A stretch of 64,000 nt of DNA, from NCBI RefSeq assembly GCF_027943255.1, contig NC_072894.1:126905601-126969600 (forward strand). The letters are read 5' to 3'. A program made the position numbers and the translations under genes. This document shows positions 42,627 through 52,424 of this stretch, piece after piece. The notes below the pieces were generated by a model. It did no database searches. It saw nothing but the letters and a program-made list of their open reading frames with translations, and was not told the origin of the DNA. Every line of letters begins with the position of its first letter. Positions within the stretch are counted from its first letter, which is position 1. Source of the stretch: Anastrepha obliqua (taxonomy: Eukaryota > Arthropoda > Insecta > Diptera > Tephritidae).

Positions 42627-44228
42627 ACGACCATCGTCCCAGTATTTTGCAAAACAAAGATCTCCGACTTTCCAATGCCAGCCATCACCGGGAACCATTC
42701 CAAAATGACTCGGAATCGGTGCTACAGTGGATACTGTTGTTGGAGTAGGTACAGAATAGTCACTTGTGGGCGCGGCGTATCCACATAGTTGAGACGGTGT
42801 TTGTAGATGCGGCGAAACAGGTGATATATAATTATCATTGGAAATTTGTAGACTTGGCTGTGAGGTCCGGTTATTTGCTTTATCAGACAATAGTTGTTGC
42901 TGCTGTTGAGTAGATACCGTTGATTCCGAAGAACCTAAGCCCTGACTCTTCAACAAAGTCATGGCGAATTCATTCGTTTCTTTATTTTGAAATCCAATAA
43001 TTTTACTTGTATCGTAAGCATAACCGTTTGGAAATTGCGTAGAACCTTGAATTTGATTAGGTAGCTGACTGGCGCCAAAATTTTGAGAGGTATTTTGATA
43101 ATTATGTGAATTTGGGCGACCTTCTCCACTTGAACTAGTTCCCGTTAAATGATGATCACTACGTTCTGAGTCGGAAACTTTCATTTTCGAAGTAGCTTCA
43201 ATTAAATTATTCATTGAGTTTGAATTATTCAAGTTTTGAGTGTCAGCGTTATTGTTTTGGTGACGACTACTACTGTCATGTTTGCTGGTAAAGCGATTCC
43301 TGCTTTCATTCGGACCGGAGCTACGTTCTTCGCCCCCATGGCTTTTTTGTTGTTGTTTTTCATTTCCTCGCTTGCTTCCACCACTGGCTCCACTTTGTTG
43401 TAAATCTCTGCTTATCGGATTCGAAACTTTCCCCCGTTCATACGACCCGCGGTTATTACGACTTTGGTTTTGATTATTGTTTGTTGATTGGCTTCCAGGC
43501 AAGCGCGAAGCGCTATTAATACGTTCATTACCAGTATCTTTGAAAGGATTAAAATTTGATGTACTTCTGCCACGTTCGTTGTTACCGAGGCCACCACGAC
43601 TGACAGTACTACCACGATCACTTCTTTGACGAAAATTTGGTGGCCCAATTGAATGATTAGCAGCGAAACTGCTAGACATATTGTTTTCAAACCTTGGACG
43701 CATAACACTGCTATTAGAATCAGCATTGGTTTCTGCATTTTTATTATCAGAATGTGTGGATTTCGGGGCTTCTTTCTTATTTTTTTCCAATTTACTAGGT
43801 TTTACAGGATTGCATGGAATATTAGACAAAGCTGTAGTATGAGTTGTAGTCATGATAGGTGTATTCGATCCTGCATCGACTGGTAGCTTATCAGTCAAAA
43901 AATCGAAAAGTGAAACATTCCCGGCTGGTTTCGCTGCTATTGTTTCTTCTTTTACTATCGATCCACCACGTTTTCCCAAACCTATTTCACGCGTGGGCCC
44001 TCCTCGACTAGTTTTTGCAGAATTAAAAGTGCTAACTTGTGAATTTTTTGCGCTCCCGAAGTCATCTGTTCGTTTAATCTCGCCCCGACGTTTGAGATTG
44101 AATAGTGCTCGTTCCAGGTTATTATTGGTAGCACGCAAGGCCTGCTTAGCTTCTTCTTCACTGAAACCTTTTTCGAGTATCTTCTTAACATTATGATCCA
44201 GCATTTGTTGCCCCCCTCCGCCAAAGAC
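42627..44228 (-). CDS. Tdrd3: Tdrd3 exon 4: UBA domain, disordered linker, start of Tudor domain
   Basis: Residues 242-775. The acceptor at 44230-44229 is followed by VFGGGGQQ and then MLDHNVKKILEKGFSEEEAK, a UBA domain (about 250-288) that ends NNNLERALFNL. At 348-356, LFDFLTDKL corresponds to human LFDFLESK, a conserved short linear motif. About 400 residues of low-complexity Ser/Asn/Gln/Arg-rich linker follow, with RGG-like stretches and a QQQQQ run. The exon closes with WKVGDLCFAKYWDDGR, the first strands of the Tudor barrel, and a GTAAGT donor at 42626. TDRD3 is a scaffold that partners topoisomerase 3-beta and FMRP-type proteins in known animals. Antisense frames over this exon are shadows. 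Confidence 0.95.
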
Positions 44229-44489
44229 CTAGGAATATTTAAATAGGCATAAATTAAATAAGCATATATAGATAAATATGCGAAGTGAAGGCCTTAAGAA
44301 ATATATTTCACATTACTTATATATAATATGTTACATAGAGTTTGCGTAAAATACATCATGACATTGTAAAGCTCTAAATTTCTCGCGAAAAATAAGACAC
44401 AATCGCTTGCTTCATTACCATTACAATATTATTAAGCATAATAACGTGTATGAGTGACGAAAAATGGCTGCTCTTTAAAAAATGCAGTA

Positions 44490-45153
44490 TATATGAGGAG
44501 TTTTTTTTTAAATAACGTGGAATTAGTAAGAAAAAGTATGCAAGACGATAAGATTTTGACATCACAAAATCCAAATAAATATTTCGCTTTTTCTTTTGAC
44601 TTGCAGAAGGCATTACCCTACCCAAAATTGCCGGTGTCCATTGCATATTATAAATGTAATATGTATGTTTTAAATGCAGGATTCCATAATTTTCATGATA
44701 ATGAGGTCAATATGTACGTACGCATGGAACGAAACAATTGCATCCAGGGGTGCCCAAGAAATTGCTTCTTGTTGCTTAAAGCATTTAGAAAATGTAACCA
44801 CGCAAAAGCATGTAATAGCCTACAGGGATATGTGTACTGGACAAAATAGAAATTTGAAATTGGCTTCAATGTGGCTTAAAGTTGTTCAGTCCCCCAATGA
44901 TGACGTAGAAATTATCGACCATAAGTTTTTATATTCTGGGCACTCTTACCTACCAAATGATGCCGATTTTGGAACTATCAAGAGTACTATAAGAAAAAAA
45001 GACTTATTGTATGTCCCGAAGGACTATTATACTATCATAAAACAATGGCGAAAATATAAAGCTGATTTTGTTTCTACAAAACCTTTAGAAGATGCAATTC
45101 TAAGAAGGCGAAAAAATATCAATGGTGAAGTAAATTGGTTGAAGATATGTTGA
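44490..45153 (+). pseudogene. unclassified transposase-like ORF fragment
   Basis: Two overlapping frames form one degraded protein. The first (44454 to about 44700) gives NPNKYFAFSFDLQKALPYPK and ends near GFHNFHDNE. After a one-base shift the second (to 45153) gives YAWNETIASRGAQEIASCCL, DMCTGQNRNLKLASMWLK, HKFLYSGHSYLPNDADFGTI and KKDLLYVPKDYYTIIKQWRK. The D-x-C-x-GQN and H-x-F-x-x-GHS motifs recur, as I recall, in uncharacterised insect proteins of transposon type with acidic catalytic residues. I cannot name the superfamily. It lies antisense inside a Tdrd3 intron. Confidence 0.55.
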
Positions 45154-45204
45154 ATAAGGGTTTTGAAAACCAAACCATATACAATGTTCTATAAAACTCG
45201 ATTT

Positions 45205-45500
45205 AGTGAGAACGAGGATTTTAAATTACTAAATTTATTGCCCTCTTAAGAGCATTCCTGCGAATTCTTTCTCGAACGGCTTTTATGGCTGCACTGGTTC
45301 AAACTATCATACTTCTTTTTCTGTCTGTCACTTCAGACGTTTGGGAAAAAGATTGATGGTGCGGTAAACAAACATTCTCGAAATATTAAATTTTTATAGC
45401 AATTCGTAAATCTCACTTGCACTTTTACCACACTTATGTAATGCAATTCCTGCAATGCGATTTTGAAGAAATCCCTTTCTTTCTTTGCGGATTATAAGGA
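45205..45500 (-). pseudogene. mariner-family N-terminal fragment
   Basis: Minus-strand pieces IALHKCGKSASEIYELL and NISRMFVYRTINLF (about 45455-45375) followed by KAVRERIRRNALKR (about 45290-45245) are the two HTH blocks of DD37D-like mariner transposases. Stops and shifts between. No catalytic core. Confidence 0.55.
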
Positions 45501-45839
45501 AGTACCAAATTACCTTCGCTGAATTCTTTGGAGTACGGTCAAATCAATGCTTCATCTTGTTACTCATTAGCCGGGTATGTTGCCTTACATGGTTGTGTAA
45601 TTCATCCATACCATCCTGTAGTGTTTCCTTTGCTCCTTTGACCCTTTAGAAGCGGCACCTCTTCCGAACGCTCAATCATCCGAAAGCCTTAAATCGCTTC
45701 CAAAGATGGTCCTTGTAAGCGATTGGCCATTAGTTTCATATAAAGCTGATCGATATGTCAATAGGAACATTTGGATGTGTTTGACCCAATTTCGTTGGTA
45801 CTTTCCAACTATCTTTCGTAAGTGCTACTCCAGAGTGAG

Positions 45840-46470
45840 GTTAAATCGTTCGACCATTCCATTCGATAACGGGTGCAAGGGTGTTGTACATATTTTCATA
45901 ATCACCATCAAGCAACACATCTCTTTAAATACTGTGGACTCGAAGTTTCTTCCTTTATCTCAATACAATTCAAAAGGTACTCTAAACTGAGTCACCCAGT
46001 TCTTTAAAGAAACCTCAGCAATGGTTTTGGCCTCGTGGTTTGGTAGAGCGTACACTTCTGGTCACTTACTAAAATAGTCTATAATAACGAGTAGTCCACA
46101 TAACAAATATGTGTTGCCAGAGCCACTTGCTGGAAGCGGACCCACCACATCCAAGGCCACTCTCGCTCAAATGGTGAACCCGCGTGGTATTGTTGTGTAT
46201 CTTCCACGACTCCTCTCCTTTGGACCTTTCGCTACCATACACCGTTCGCAATTTCGAATCTATTCGGCAATTGATTCTCTGCAATTTACCCCGTAAGCTC
46301 GCTGCTAAATATTCTTCAGTGATACCCAAATAACCCCCGCCTGGCCCATTTTGGAATTCCTCTAACATGGATGTAACTCTGCATTTAGGAACCCTATCAA
46401 TAATTTTAAGGCTATTCCATTGCAACCAATATGACTTGGCCTAAGGACTTTCTATCGCCATTTCAGTTGT
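45840..46470 (-). pseudogene. Ty3/gypsy integrase fragment, copy 1
   Basis: LTR-retrotransposon integrase remains on the minus strand. 46470-46270 gives the region before the zinc-binding domain (QWNSLKI; EEFQNGPGGGYLGITEEYL). Then come a KGEESWKIHNNTTRVHHL stretch and core remnants. Nucleotide-level similarity to 54985-55700 is strong, for example a shared AATGGTTTTGGCCTCGTGG block in both. It is more decayed than copy 2, which shows the domains better. Flanking LTRs were not found. Confidence 0.65.
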
Positions 46471-46479
46471 AGATGGTCT

Positions 46480-46960
46480 CCCGCTAGTAACTTTAGCTTC
46501 CATACTTAACGAATTGGCTTTTCATGGCAGTTCTTCGAAACTTTCCACAACCACCGTTAAATATGTAGCCGTATTTCTGCAGTAATCTCTTAGCTTTCGT
46601 CTCCTTTTGATTTCTTACTTCATGCAACCAACTCCTTATAAAGTCGGGAGTTCTTCTTTCTGGAATTCTTCACTTTTTTACAGCCCGACATTTATGTACA
46701 CCGTTTACCAAGTCTGACCGGATGATCGAGTTCGTTGCACCTAGAGTCCATTAAATTTACTATTTACAGGACTCCTTACCGTCAAATCGTTGTTTTTCCT
46801 TCCAATTTGGGAAGCAGAGACTGTGGGGCATTCAGCTATGGGAACCAGTTCTCACCCCTTAGAGCTAGTTCGTTTTAGATTAGCAGCTGCTGTGTATCGG
46901 AAGCACCACTGTCAGTCTTCGTCTGAATTCGTCTTCAGTTGGCTGGGAGGATATTGCAAT
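46480..46960. other. gypsy-derived or unassigned intronic DNA
   Basis: Lies between the integrase and gag-like parts of the gypsy remnant. No RT or RNase H motif was recognised in it. A plus-strand frame at 46790-47011 is not conserved. Confidence 0.4.
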
Positions 46961-46984
46961 TGCGTGCCAGACATATGCAACACT

Positions 46985-47420
46985 TTAAAGCCGAGCTTCT
47001 GGGCCGTGTAAGTTGAGGAATGGACTACTTTCAACCCGTTGAACTTTGTGCAATGGCTTGCTCAAGAGAGCTGCTGTTTCCTGTGTGAGAGCAAAATACA
47101 ATATCTCGCCCGGTGTTGAGTATACTCCCCGTTTCGAGTCCGCATCTCTTATATCCCTTATGAATGTTTCACACTTAATTTTTCCACGAAATCCGCTGTT
47201 TCCTTTGCATATGCCAATTGCAGTACACATTCGATCTCTGTTCGATCTCAGTTGCGACGTTAGATGTGTCTTTTCTGCTTCTGACCTGGATATTCGTGTA
47301 TCCTGCTTTTCCTCTCTGAATTTATCTTTAACGACACCTCTGCTGACATTTCTCACATCTGTGCTGAGATTTGTCATATCAGCGATGACATTTCCGAAGA
47401 TAATGGCGACGATATTTGTG
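46985..47420 (-). pseudogene. gypsy gag-like coiled-coil region, copy 1
   Basis: The minus-strand frame reads LSTDVRNVSRGVVKDKF, EEKQDTRISRSEAEKTHLTS and onward. The DTRIS-x-x-E-A-x-KTH-x-TS pattern matches copy 2 at 55985-56200 (KQDTRISKLEAKKTHITS). Heptad-like charged and hydrophobic spacing suggests a gag N-terminal coiled coil. It follows an unrelated LINE RT fragment directly. Confidence 0.55.
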
Positions 47421-47439
47421 ACTGCTCTTATAAAATATT

Positions 47440-47770
47440 GTGCCTGAGCGATTAAATTCCGCGGCTCGTACGATGCTCTCCAACAACAGGTTAAAGAAGT
47501 CACACGACAGCGAGTCACCCTGCTGAAACCTCGTTTGATATCAAACGGCTCGGAGAGGTCCTTCCCAGTTCTGACGACGCTGCTGGTGTTGAGCAACGTC
47601 ATCTTGCAAAGCCGTATTAGTTTTGTGGGGATACCAAATTCAGACATCGCTGCATACAGACAACTCCTTTTCGTACAGTCGAATGCAGCTTTGAAATCGA
47701 CGAAAAGATGGTGTGTGTCGATTCTCCTTTCGTGGGTCTTTTCCAAGATTTTGCGTATTGTAAATTATCT
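47440..47770 (-). pseudogene. LINE reverse transcriptase palm fragment
   Basis: The frame 47746-47530 gives THHLFVDFKAAFDCTKRSC (motif A with the first catalytic Asp), FGIPTKLIRLCKMTLLNT and LSEPFDIKRGF. After a one-base shift QQGDSLSCDFFNLLLESIV (motif B) follows at about 47535-47475. The YADD box is missing: the sequence passes into the gypsy gag-like region. Common insect endonuclease/RT type. Confidence 0.75.
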
Positions 47771-47991
47771 TTCTTAAGTTACTGAGTCTTAAATTTGTTC
47801 AACTTTGGCATTTTAATTTTTAGGATTCTGATTTATGGGATTTCATTCAACAGTCCCACTTCTGACACCAATTATTAGGAAAATATTGCGTGTTTATCCA
47901 AATAAAATGCCTCACATTAATTCCACCGAGTTTGAACAAAACTTGCTTGCTTTTTTAAATAGCTTTATTGGATATGAAGGAAAGCCAACCG

Positions 47992-48268
47992 AAGTAGCCG
48001 AATGGGTTGGTGCGTGACTACTATTCGGAGAACGTAGGTTTGAACCTCCGTGAAACATCAACATGACGAAAAATTTTTTTCTAATAGCGGTCGACCCTCG
48101 ACAGACAATGGCACACCTCCGAGTGTATTTCTGCCATGAAAAAGGTCCTCATAAAAAATATCGGCTTAAAACAGTAGGACCATTTGTGGAGCAACATCAA
48201 GACGCACGCCAGAAATAGAATGAGAAGCTCGACCAAACACCCAAAAAGGGCATAAGCGCCAATTGTAC
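47992..48268 (+). repeat. tRNA-derived SINE, copy 2
   Basis: Box A TAGCCGAATGG at about 47995 and box B-like GGTTTGAACCTC at 48037-48048. The body has ATAGCGGTCGACCC and AACACCCAAAAAGGG and ends CGCCAATTGTACAAAT, immediately before the Helitron at 48274. Slightly deleted relative to copy 1. Confidence 0.8.
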
Positions 48269-48273
48269 AAATA

Positions 48274-48682
48274 TCTATACTATAAAGGTGAATATCTGTA
48301 CGTTGTCCGCGCATCACTACAAAACGACAAGACCAAATGACGTAAAAATTTTTATACATTCATATTTTCACTCAATGAAGGTTATAGGCTAGGTTTGTAG
48401 CATCCTCTAGACTTCATAATCCGCATAAGCTGTTCAACTATGACCCAAATGTAAAGTTCAAAAACGGTTTGATTAATAAAAAAAAAGTTTGCTTGATATT
48501 TTTCTGATTGGTTGTTTTGACTTTATTCAACGAGGCATAGCAACGGATGCCGGGTATTGTAATATTATGGTTATTAATAAAAAATTATTTTCTATGAAAT
48601 TATTGTTTGTAATTCTTTTATATACATATCCTAAATCCCTCAAAACTACTCCTACGCGAGCGGGGCCGCGGGTTAAAGCTAG
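48274..48682 (+). mobile_element. non-autonomous Helitron
   Basis: 409 bp. Begins TCTATACTATAAAGG after A (48273) and ends with GCGGGGCCGCGGG, TTAAAG and CTAG (48679-48682) before T. The GC-rich palindrome followed by CTAG is the classical Helitron 3' hairpin and terminus, and insertion is between A and T. No Rep/helicase coding. It sits inside SINE-derived and other repeat DNA. Confidence 0.78.
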
Positions 48683-48689
48683 TATATTT

Positions 48690-49230
48690 ACATGAAAGAA
48701 AGTCTAAGAGAAACAATAGTTAATTTAATTGCGCAATTTGCTGCTAGTAATGGACAGTTGGAGGAAATCCGTAAACGACGTCTACTGGGTTGCAAAAATT
48801 CTGGCAGCAATACGCATGCGAGTTTTGATATTATATATACATATATAGTATATAATTGGCACGTACACCCTTTTTGGGTGTTTGACCGAGCTCCTCCTCC
48901 TATTTGTGGTGTGCGTCTTGATGTTGTTCCACAAATGGAGGGACCTACAGTTTCAAGCCGACTCCGAACGGCAGATATTTTTATGAGGGGCTTTTTCATG
49001 ACAGAAATACACTCGGAGTTTTGCCATTGCCTGCCAAGGGCGACCGCTATTAGGCAAAACTTTTTTCTTAATTTTCAAAATTATTAATGTCTCACAAAAA
49101 TTGTATTATAATTATGTCTACAAATATCTTTTCTTTTCCGGCGTCCATTTTATTTAGTTTTTGACGTTCATCCTTAAAGTCGTAATAATAATTATCGATA
49201 ACACAGAAGGCACAGGGCAAACTCGAAAAA
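48690..49230 (+). repeat. coding-like dispersed repeat, copy 2, split by a SINE
   Basis: 48692-48790 reads ESLRETIVNLIAQFAASNGQ then LEEIRKRR, the counterpart of 3265-3445. After an inserted reverse SINE (48835-49079) homology resumes at about 49120-49220 (CCGGCGTCCATTTTATTTAG; ATAATAATTATCGATAACAC). The element therefore predates the SINE insertion. Identity of the encoded protein unknown. Confidence 0.55.
48835..49079 (-). repeat. tRNA-derived SINE, copy 3, head missing
   Basis: Reverse orientation: GTACACCCTTTTTGGGTGTT, CCTCCTATTTGTGGTG, and at its 5' side CGACCGCTATTAGG followed by TTCTTAATTTT. It stops just before the tRNA-like head, so it is a 5'-truncated copy. It interrupts the coding-like repeat. 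Confidence 0.8.
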
Positions 49231-49248
49231 GGAGATAATCAAGATATA

Positions 49249-49613
49249 CAGGGTGAACGATATGAAGTGTTACCAACTTCACCATGGACGTTCCAAGATT
49301 CGGGACTCAGCACCGTCTCATAAAGCTCGTGTGAACCAAGAATGGTTAAAAAATCATATTCCACACTTCATTTCGTCCACACAATGGCTTTCGAATTCGC
49401 CAGACGCAAATCCGATGGAATATTAAATCTGATCCATTTTGGAGAGTAAGGTGAGGACTAAAAAATATGTAAGTATGGATGCGCTGAAAAAAGCCATTAT
49501 ACGAGAATGGGCCAAAATACCTCAAGATCACATTCGTGCAGCACGCAACTCATTTTTTGGCCGTTTGAAAGCTATAGTCAAAGCAAAAGGTGGTCATATC
49601 GAGCTAAAGTGAA
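49249..49613 (+). mobile_element. DD37D element, deletion derivative lacking right end
   Basis: The left terminus CAGGGTGAACGATATGAAG after TA matches the 14996-16593 element. It is fused directly to the transposase C-terminal coding region (from ATGGACGTTCCAAGA to KAKGGHIELK and stop at about 49612). Everything between the terminus and the catalytic core is gone, and the right terminus is absent. Confidence 0.75.
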
Positions 49614-49619
49614 TATACA

Positions 49620-50195
49620 CATGGTAGAAAAAGTCTGCGTTCACCCACTGTTATAAAGTATTAAAATAATTGAACGTGTTTATCTTAAAACTCTCAGTTA
49701 TTTCTTTTCACTTATTTCAAAGAAAATTATTCGTAGAGGGTATGAACAAAATTTTTTGGAGTTTGAGCTGCGTCGTGTTCAGATAACGGGATTGTAGTAC
49801 AATTACTTAAATAGGCTGAGCAGAAAAAGTGTGCGTTCATTTCGAATAGTGACGATTATTTGCATGGCAATTACGTTAAATTTAATTTTAAATCGTTCAT
49901 GTAGTTGACGCGGTTAAGAACAAATCTAAAGAGGGAAAAATTTATATTAGAAATACATTTTTTGTTACTATGGAACAAAGGCGAAAAGAAATAGATATTG
50001 GTGAAAGGAAAATCATTGTAAGTTTGTGGCAAAATAGTTAGAGCTATCGGGAAATCGCGAAAATTGTTGGGAGGCAATACTCCTCGGTCCAAAGAGGGAT
50101 AAACAACTTCAAGCAAACGAATTGTTTGGAGTCTAAGCCTCGTTCTGGGCGTCCAAAAAAACTGACGGAAAGAGAAGAACGCAACATAACTATTC
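49620..50195 (+). pseudogene. Tc1-like element start with transposase HTH fragment
   Basis: From 49970 the frame reads MEQRRKEIDIGERKIIVSLW, a stop, then SYREIAKIVGRQYSSVQRGI and SGRPKKLTEREERNI, the paired HTH of a Tc1-like transposase. It ends at about 50190, where LINE-like sequence begins. AGAAAAAGTGTGCGTTCA at 49822-49839 and a similar AGAAAAAGTCTGCGTTCA at 49627-49644 may be terminal-repeat copies. Confidence 0.65.
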
Positions 50196-51185
50196 TTGTG
50201 GCGCGTGTATTTTGGCGACTTCTGTCCCTCCTTTTTTGTCTTGTCAAAACGAATTCATGTTTTTGTTTTAGTATCCCATTCTCTTGGTTTCCCGCGATGG
50301 CTAGTGGGTTCGAGAAGTTTCTGATTTTGCTACAATATGGATTGGGGTTTCGGACAAAACGCCACCAAAAATTTATAAATGGGCGGAGCTGGGTCGTCCT
50401 GCAGCGTGTAGAGCAGATCAACTCCGCCCGATGCGCCTTGGGTAGCGCTAAATGATCTACGAGCTTGACGGCCTTTTTGAAAACCTGAACGGTGATTACC
50501 CCTTGCATCCGAGCGCCCCACAACCGAATTTGGGGGTAAAAAGGCAACGCTCCCAGGAGGATGTTTCCCTCGAAAAGAGGTCCATGATTGGTGGGGGTCT
50601 GCCATCATCTTTTAGCGAAGTTGCTAAACAGGCAGGCACTATTGGCAAAAGATGGGACCTCTCGCCTAGATTACCTACATTACCTCGCCTATAATACCAT
50701 TATAAAGCCAATTTTGTTGTATGGAGTCATTGTCTGGTGGACCTCCCTAGACAAGATAACATGGGTGAAGAAGCTGGAGAGTTCAAAGGTCTGCACTCAT
50801 AGGAATCAGTGGGCGTTTCGAACTACTCCTACTCTAGCGCTTAACGCAATGTTGTATGTGCTACCTATAGAAAACAATCATTAGCATAAAGCGGTTAACA
50901 CAACCGTAACTCAATCACCGTTCGTAATCCATTTTGCAATGGTATCACAAATGATGAATTTGATTCCTTCGTTCAAGTGGGCCCATTCCTTGCGCAACCA
51001 TTTTAACCTACCCACCTACCTATGGTCGTCTTGCAAAAACCAAGCCCTCTTACGTCGCATATTTGGACAGGCCATAAACGGTATTAATCGGGAGTCCTTA
51101 CCAGCTTCATGCTCTCCTGCCCAGAATGCCGTCATCGGAGTCCAACCACCAACCAATTCAGGCGCAGATCTTCAGCTGTCTTCAT
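50196..51185 (+). mobile_element. LINE fragment, RT C-terminal part
   Basis: 50600-50885 on the plus strand reads LAYNTIIKPILLYGVIVWW, then KKLESSKVCTH and FRTTPTLALNAMLYVLPIE. This is the post-palm 'PIL.YG..VWW...RTTP..ALN....L.P' region common to jockey/LOA LINEs. The 5' side (50196-50590) is GC-richer and probably the same element, but I could not assign it. 50939-51180 (FAMVSQMMNL and on) continues with shifts. Confidence 0.65.
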
Positions 51186-51231
51186 GCAACTCGTAATAGG
51201 TTCCTATTCCTATTCATACTTATATATTATC

Positions 51232-51455
51232 TCCGTGAAACACCCAAATGAAGAAAAAAATTTTTCTAATATCGATCGCCCCACGGCAGGCAACGGCAAA
51301 CCAACGAGGCACTTACACCCTTTGTGGGTGTTTAGTTGGGCTCCACCTCCTTTTCGTAGAAAACACTTTTTCCATTATGGTAATACAGGGAGATTCGAAC
51401 CTACGTTCTCCGAATGGTAGTCACACACCATTCCATCCGGCTACAGCAGCCGCAA
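51232..51455. repeat. SINE, rearranged copy 4 with inverted halves
   Basis: 51232-51300 is the body in plus orientation (CTCCGTGAAACACCCAAATG, CGATCGCCCCACGGCAGGC). 51306-51352 is the tail in minus orientation (ACACCCTTTGTGGGTGTTTA). 51383-51455 is the tRNA-like head in minus orientation, with inverse box B (GATTCGAACCT) and inverse box A (CCATCCGGCTA). An internally inverted or compound copy. Confidence 0.7.
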
Positions 51456-51639
51456 CGGTATGCAGAAGTTAAAAAAAGAAGAAATTACTTGCATGGGCTA
51501 TGTCAAATTCAGTATCGAATTGGGCAAAGTAATATTCACGGATGAATCTTCTTTGTGGCGGATAGTTGCATACGTCGGTCCTAGTGTATAATCGATAACT
51601 TTAACGAACTGTTAAGCATCCAGTTAGGTTCCATGTTGT

Positions 51640-51790
51640 TGTTTTTGTTGTATCAGCATAAACATTTTCCATACTTACATAAGGGGAATGCTGCAGTCGG
51701 TTCTACGTTACTGGAACGACCCGGATTTATATCCCGCCAAGGACTGTCACTCCAGCACCATTCCCTATACATGTAAAGGAACTATTTATT
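51640..51790. repeat. dispersed repeat with inverted GTT/CAA ends
   Basis: Starts GTTGTTTTTGTTGTATCAGC and ends with inverse-type TATTCTGCTACAACAACAA. In between lie GGGGAATGCTGCAG, GGAACGACCCGGATTTATAT and AGGACTGTCACTCCAGC. Copies or fragments at 25180, 42405 and 54785. End structure suggests a non-autonomous element, but no target duplication is obvious. Confidence 0.65.
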
Positions 51791-51959
51791 CTGCTACAAC
51801 AACAATAACCAATGAAGAGTAGGAACTGAAGAGACTAGAGAAAAATTAAAAAAAGATACATGGAACAGTAAAAGCAAAAGTCGAGTGGAGAAGAATAACC
51901 AATTACGAGATTAATAATCTAATAAAAAATAGGAATTTAGTAGAATTGTAAAGTCCCAA

Positions 51960-52150
51960 AAGATCAAATGGCAAGACATGTGCAGATGAAATTACTAGAG
52001 ACGTTGGCGACAACGAACACCCAGACTACGGTGGATGGACAAAGTAGCAGAGAACTTGCTAGCAATGGGAGTCAGAAACTGGGAAGGCAGCACTTGAATG
52101 CCAAAAATGGCGAAAAGTCGTATTGCAGGGCAAGTCTCTCAAGATCATAT
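51960..52150 (+). pseudogene. LINE C-terminal fragment
   Basis: About 52022-52085 reads TPRLRWMDKVAENLLAMGV then RNWEGST, the 'GRP..RW.D.V..DL...GV.NW' motif near the C-terminus of common insect endonuclease/RT LINEs. It could belong to the same family as the palm fragment at 47440-47770. Confidence 0.6.
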
Positions 52151-52424
52151 GCTGATGATATATTCATATATAAGCTGACTACCTGCGCTGCTCAAATATG
52201 ATACAAAGTCAAATGTTTCTAAACAAGAAATCTATGATGCCTAATCCTTTGAAGTTCTTAAATGCATGCATTAAGTTATCGATACGCATTACAAGCGCAA
52301 GTTTTTCATCACCGAATTTTATAATGCAAAGCAACGCACAGATAAATTGCAAAGCGACGTTTAGGAAATCAGCCATACTTCACTTCGCTATTCACTACTT
52401 ATGTGTAATATAAATAATAAATAC

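Larger units (their letters stand above)
44229..52424 (-). other. Tdrd3: Tdrd3 intron 3 (8.2 kb), transposon-filled
   Basis: Donor GGTAT at 52425/52424 and acceptor CCTAG at 44229. It contains, in order from the acceptor: a transposase-like ORF, a mariner HTH piece, gypsy and LINE pieces, two SINEs, a Helitron, a coding-like repeat, a deleted DD37D element, a Tc1-like N-terminus, LINE 3' pieces and a dispersed repeat. Each is listed separately. The intervals 44229-44490, 47770-47990 and 52150-52424 hold nothing recognised. Confidence 0.85.

Noticed and set aside
43282..44196. Antisense frames over Tdrd3 exon 4
   Set aside because: Shadows of the low-complexity linker of Tdrd3.
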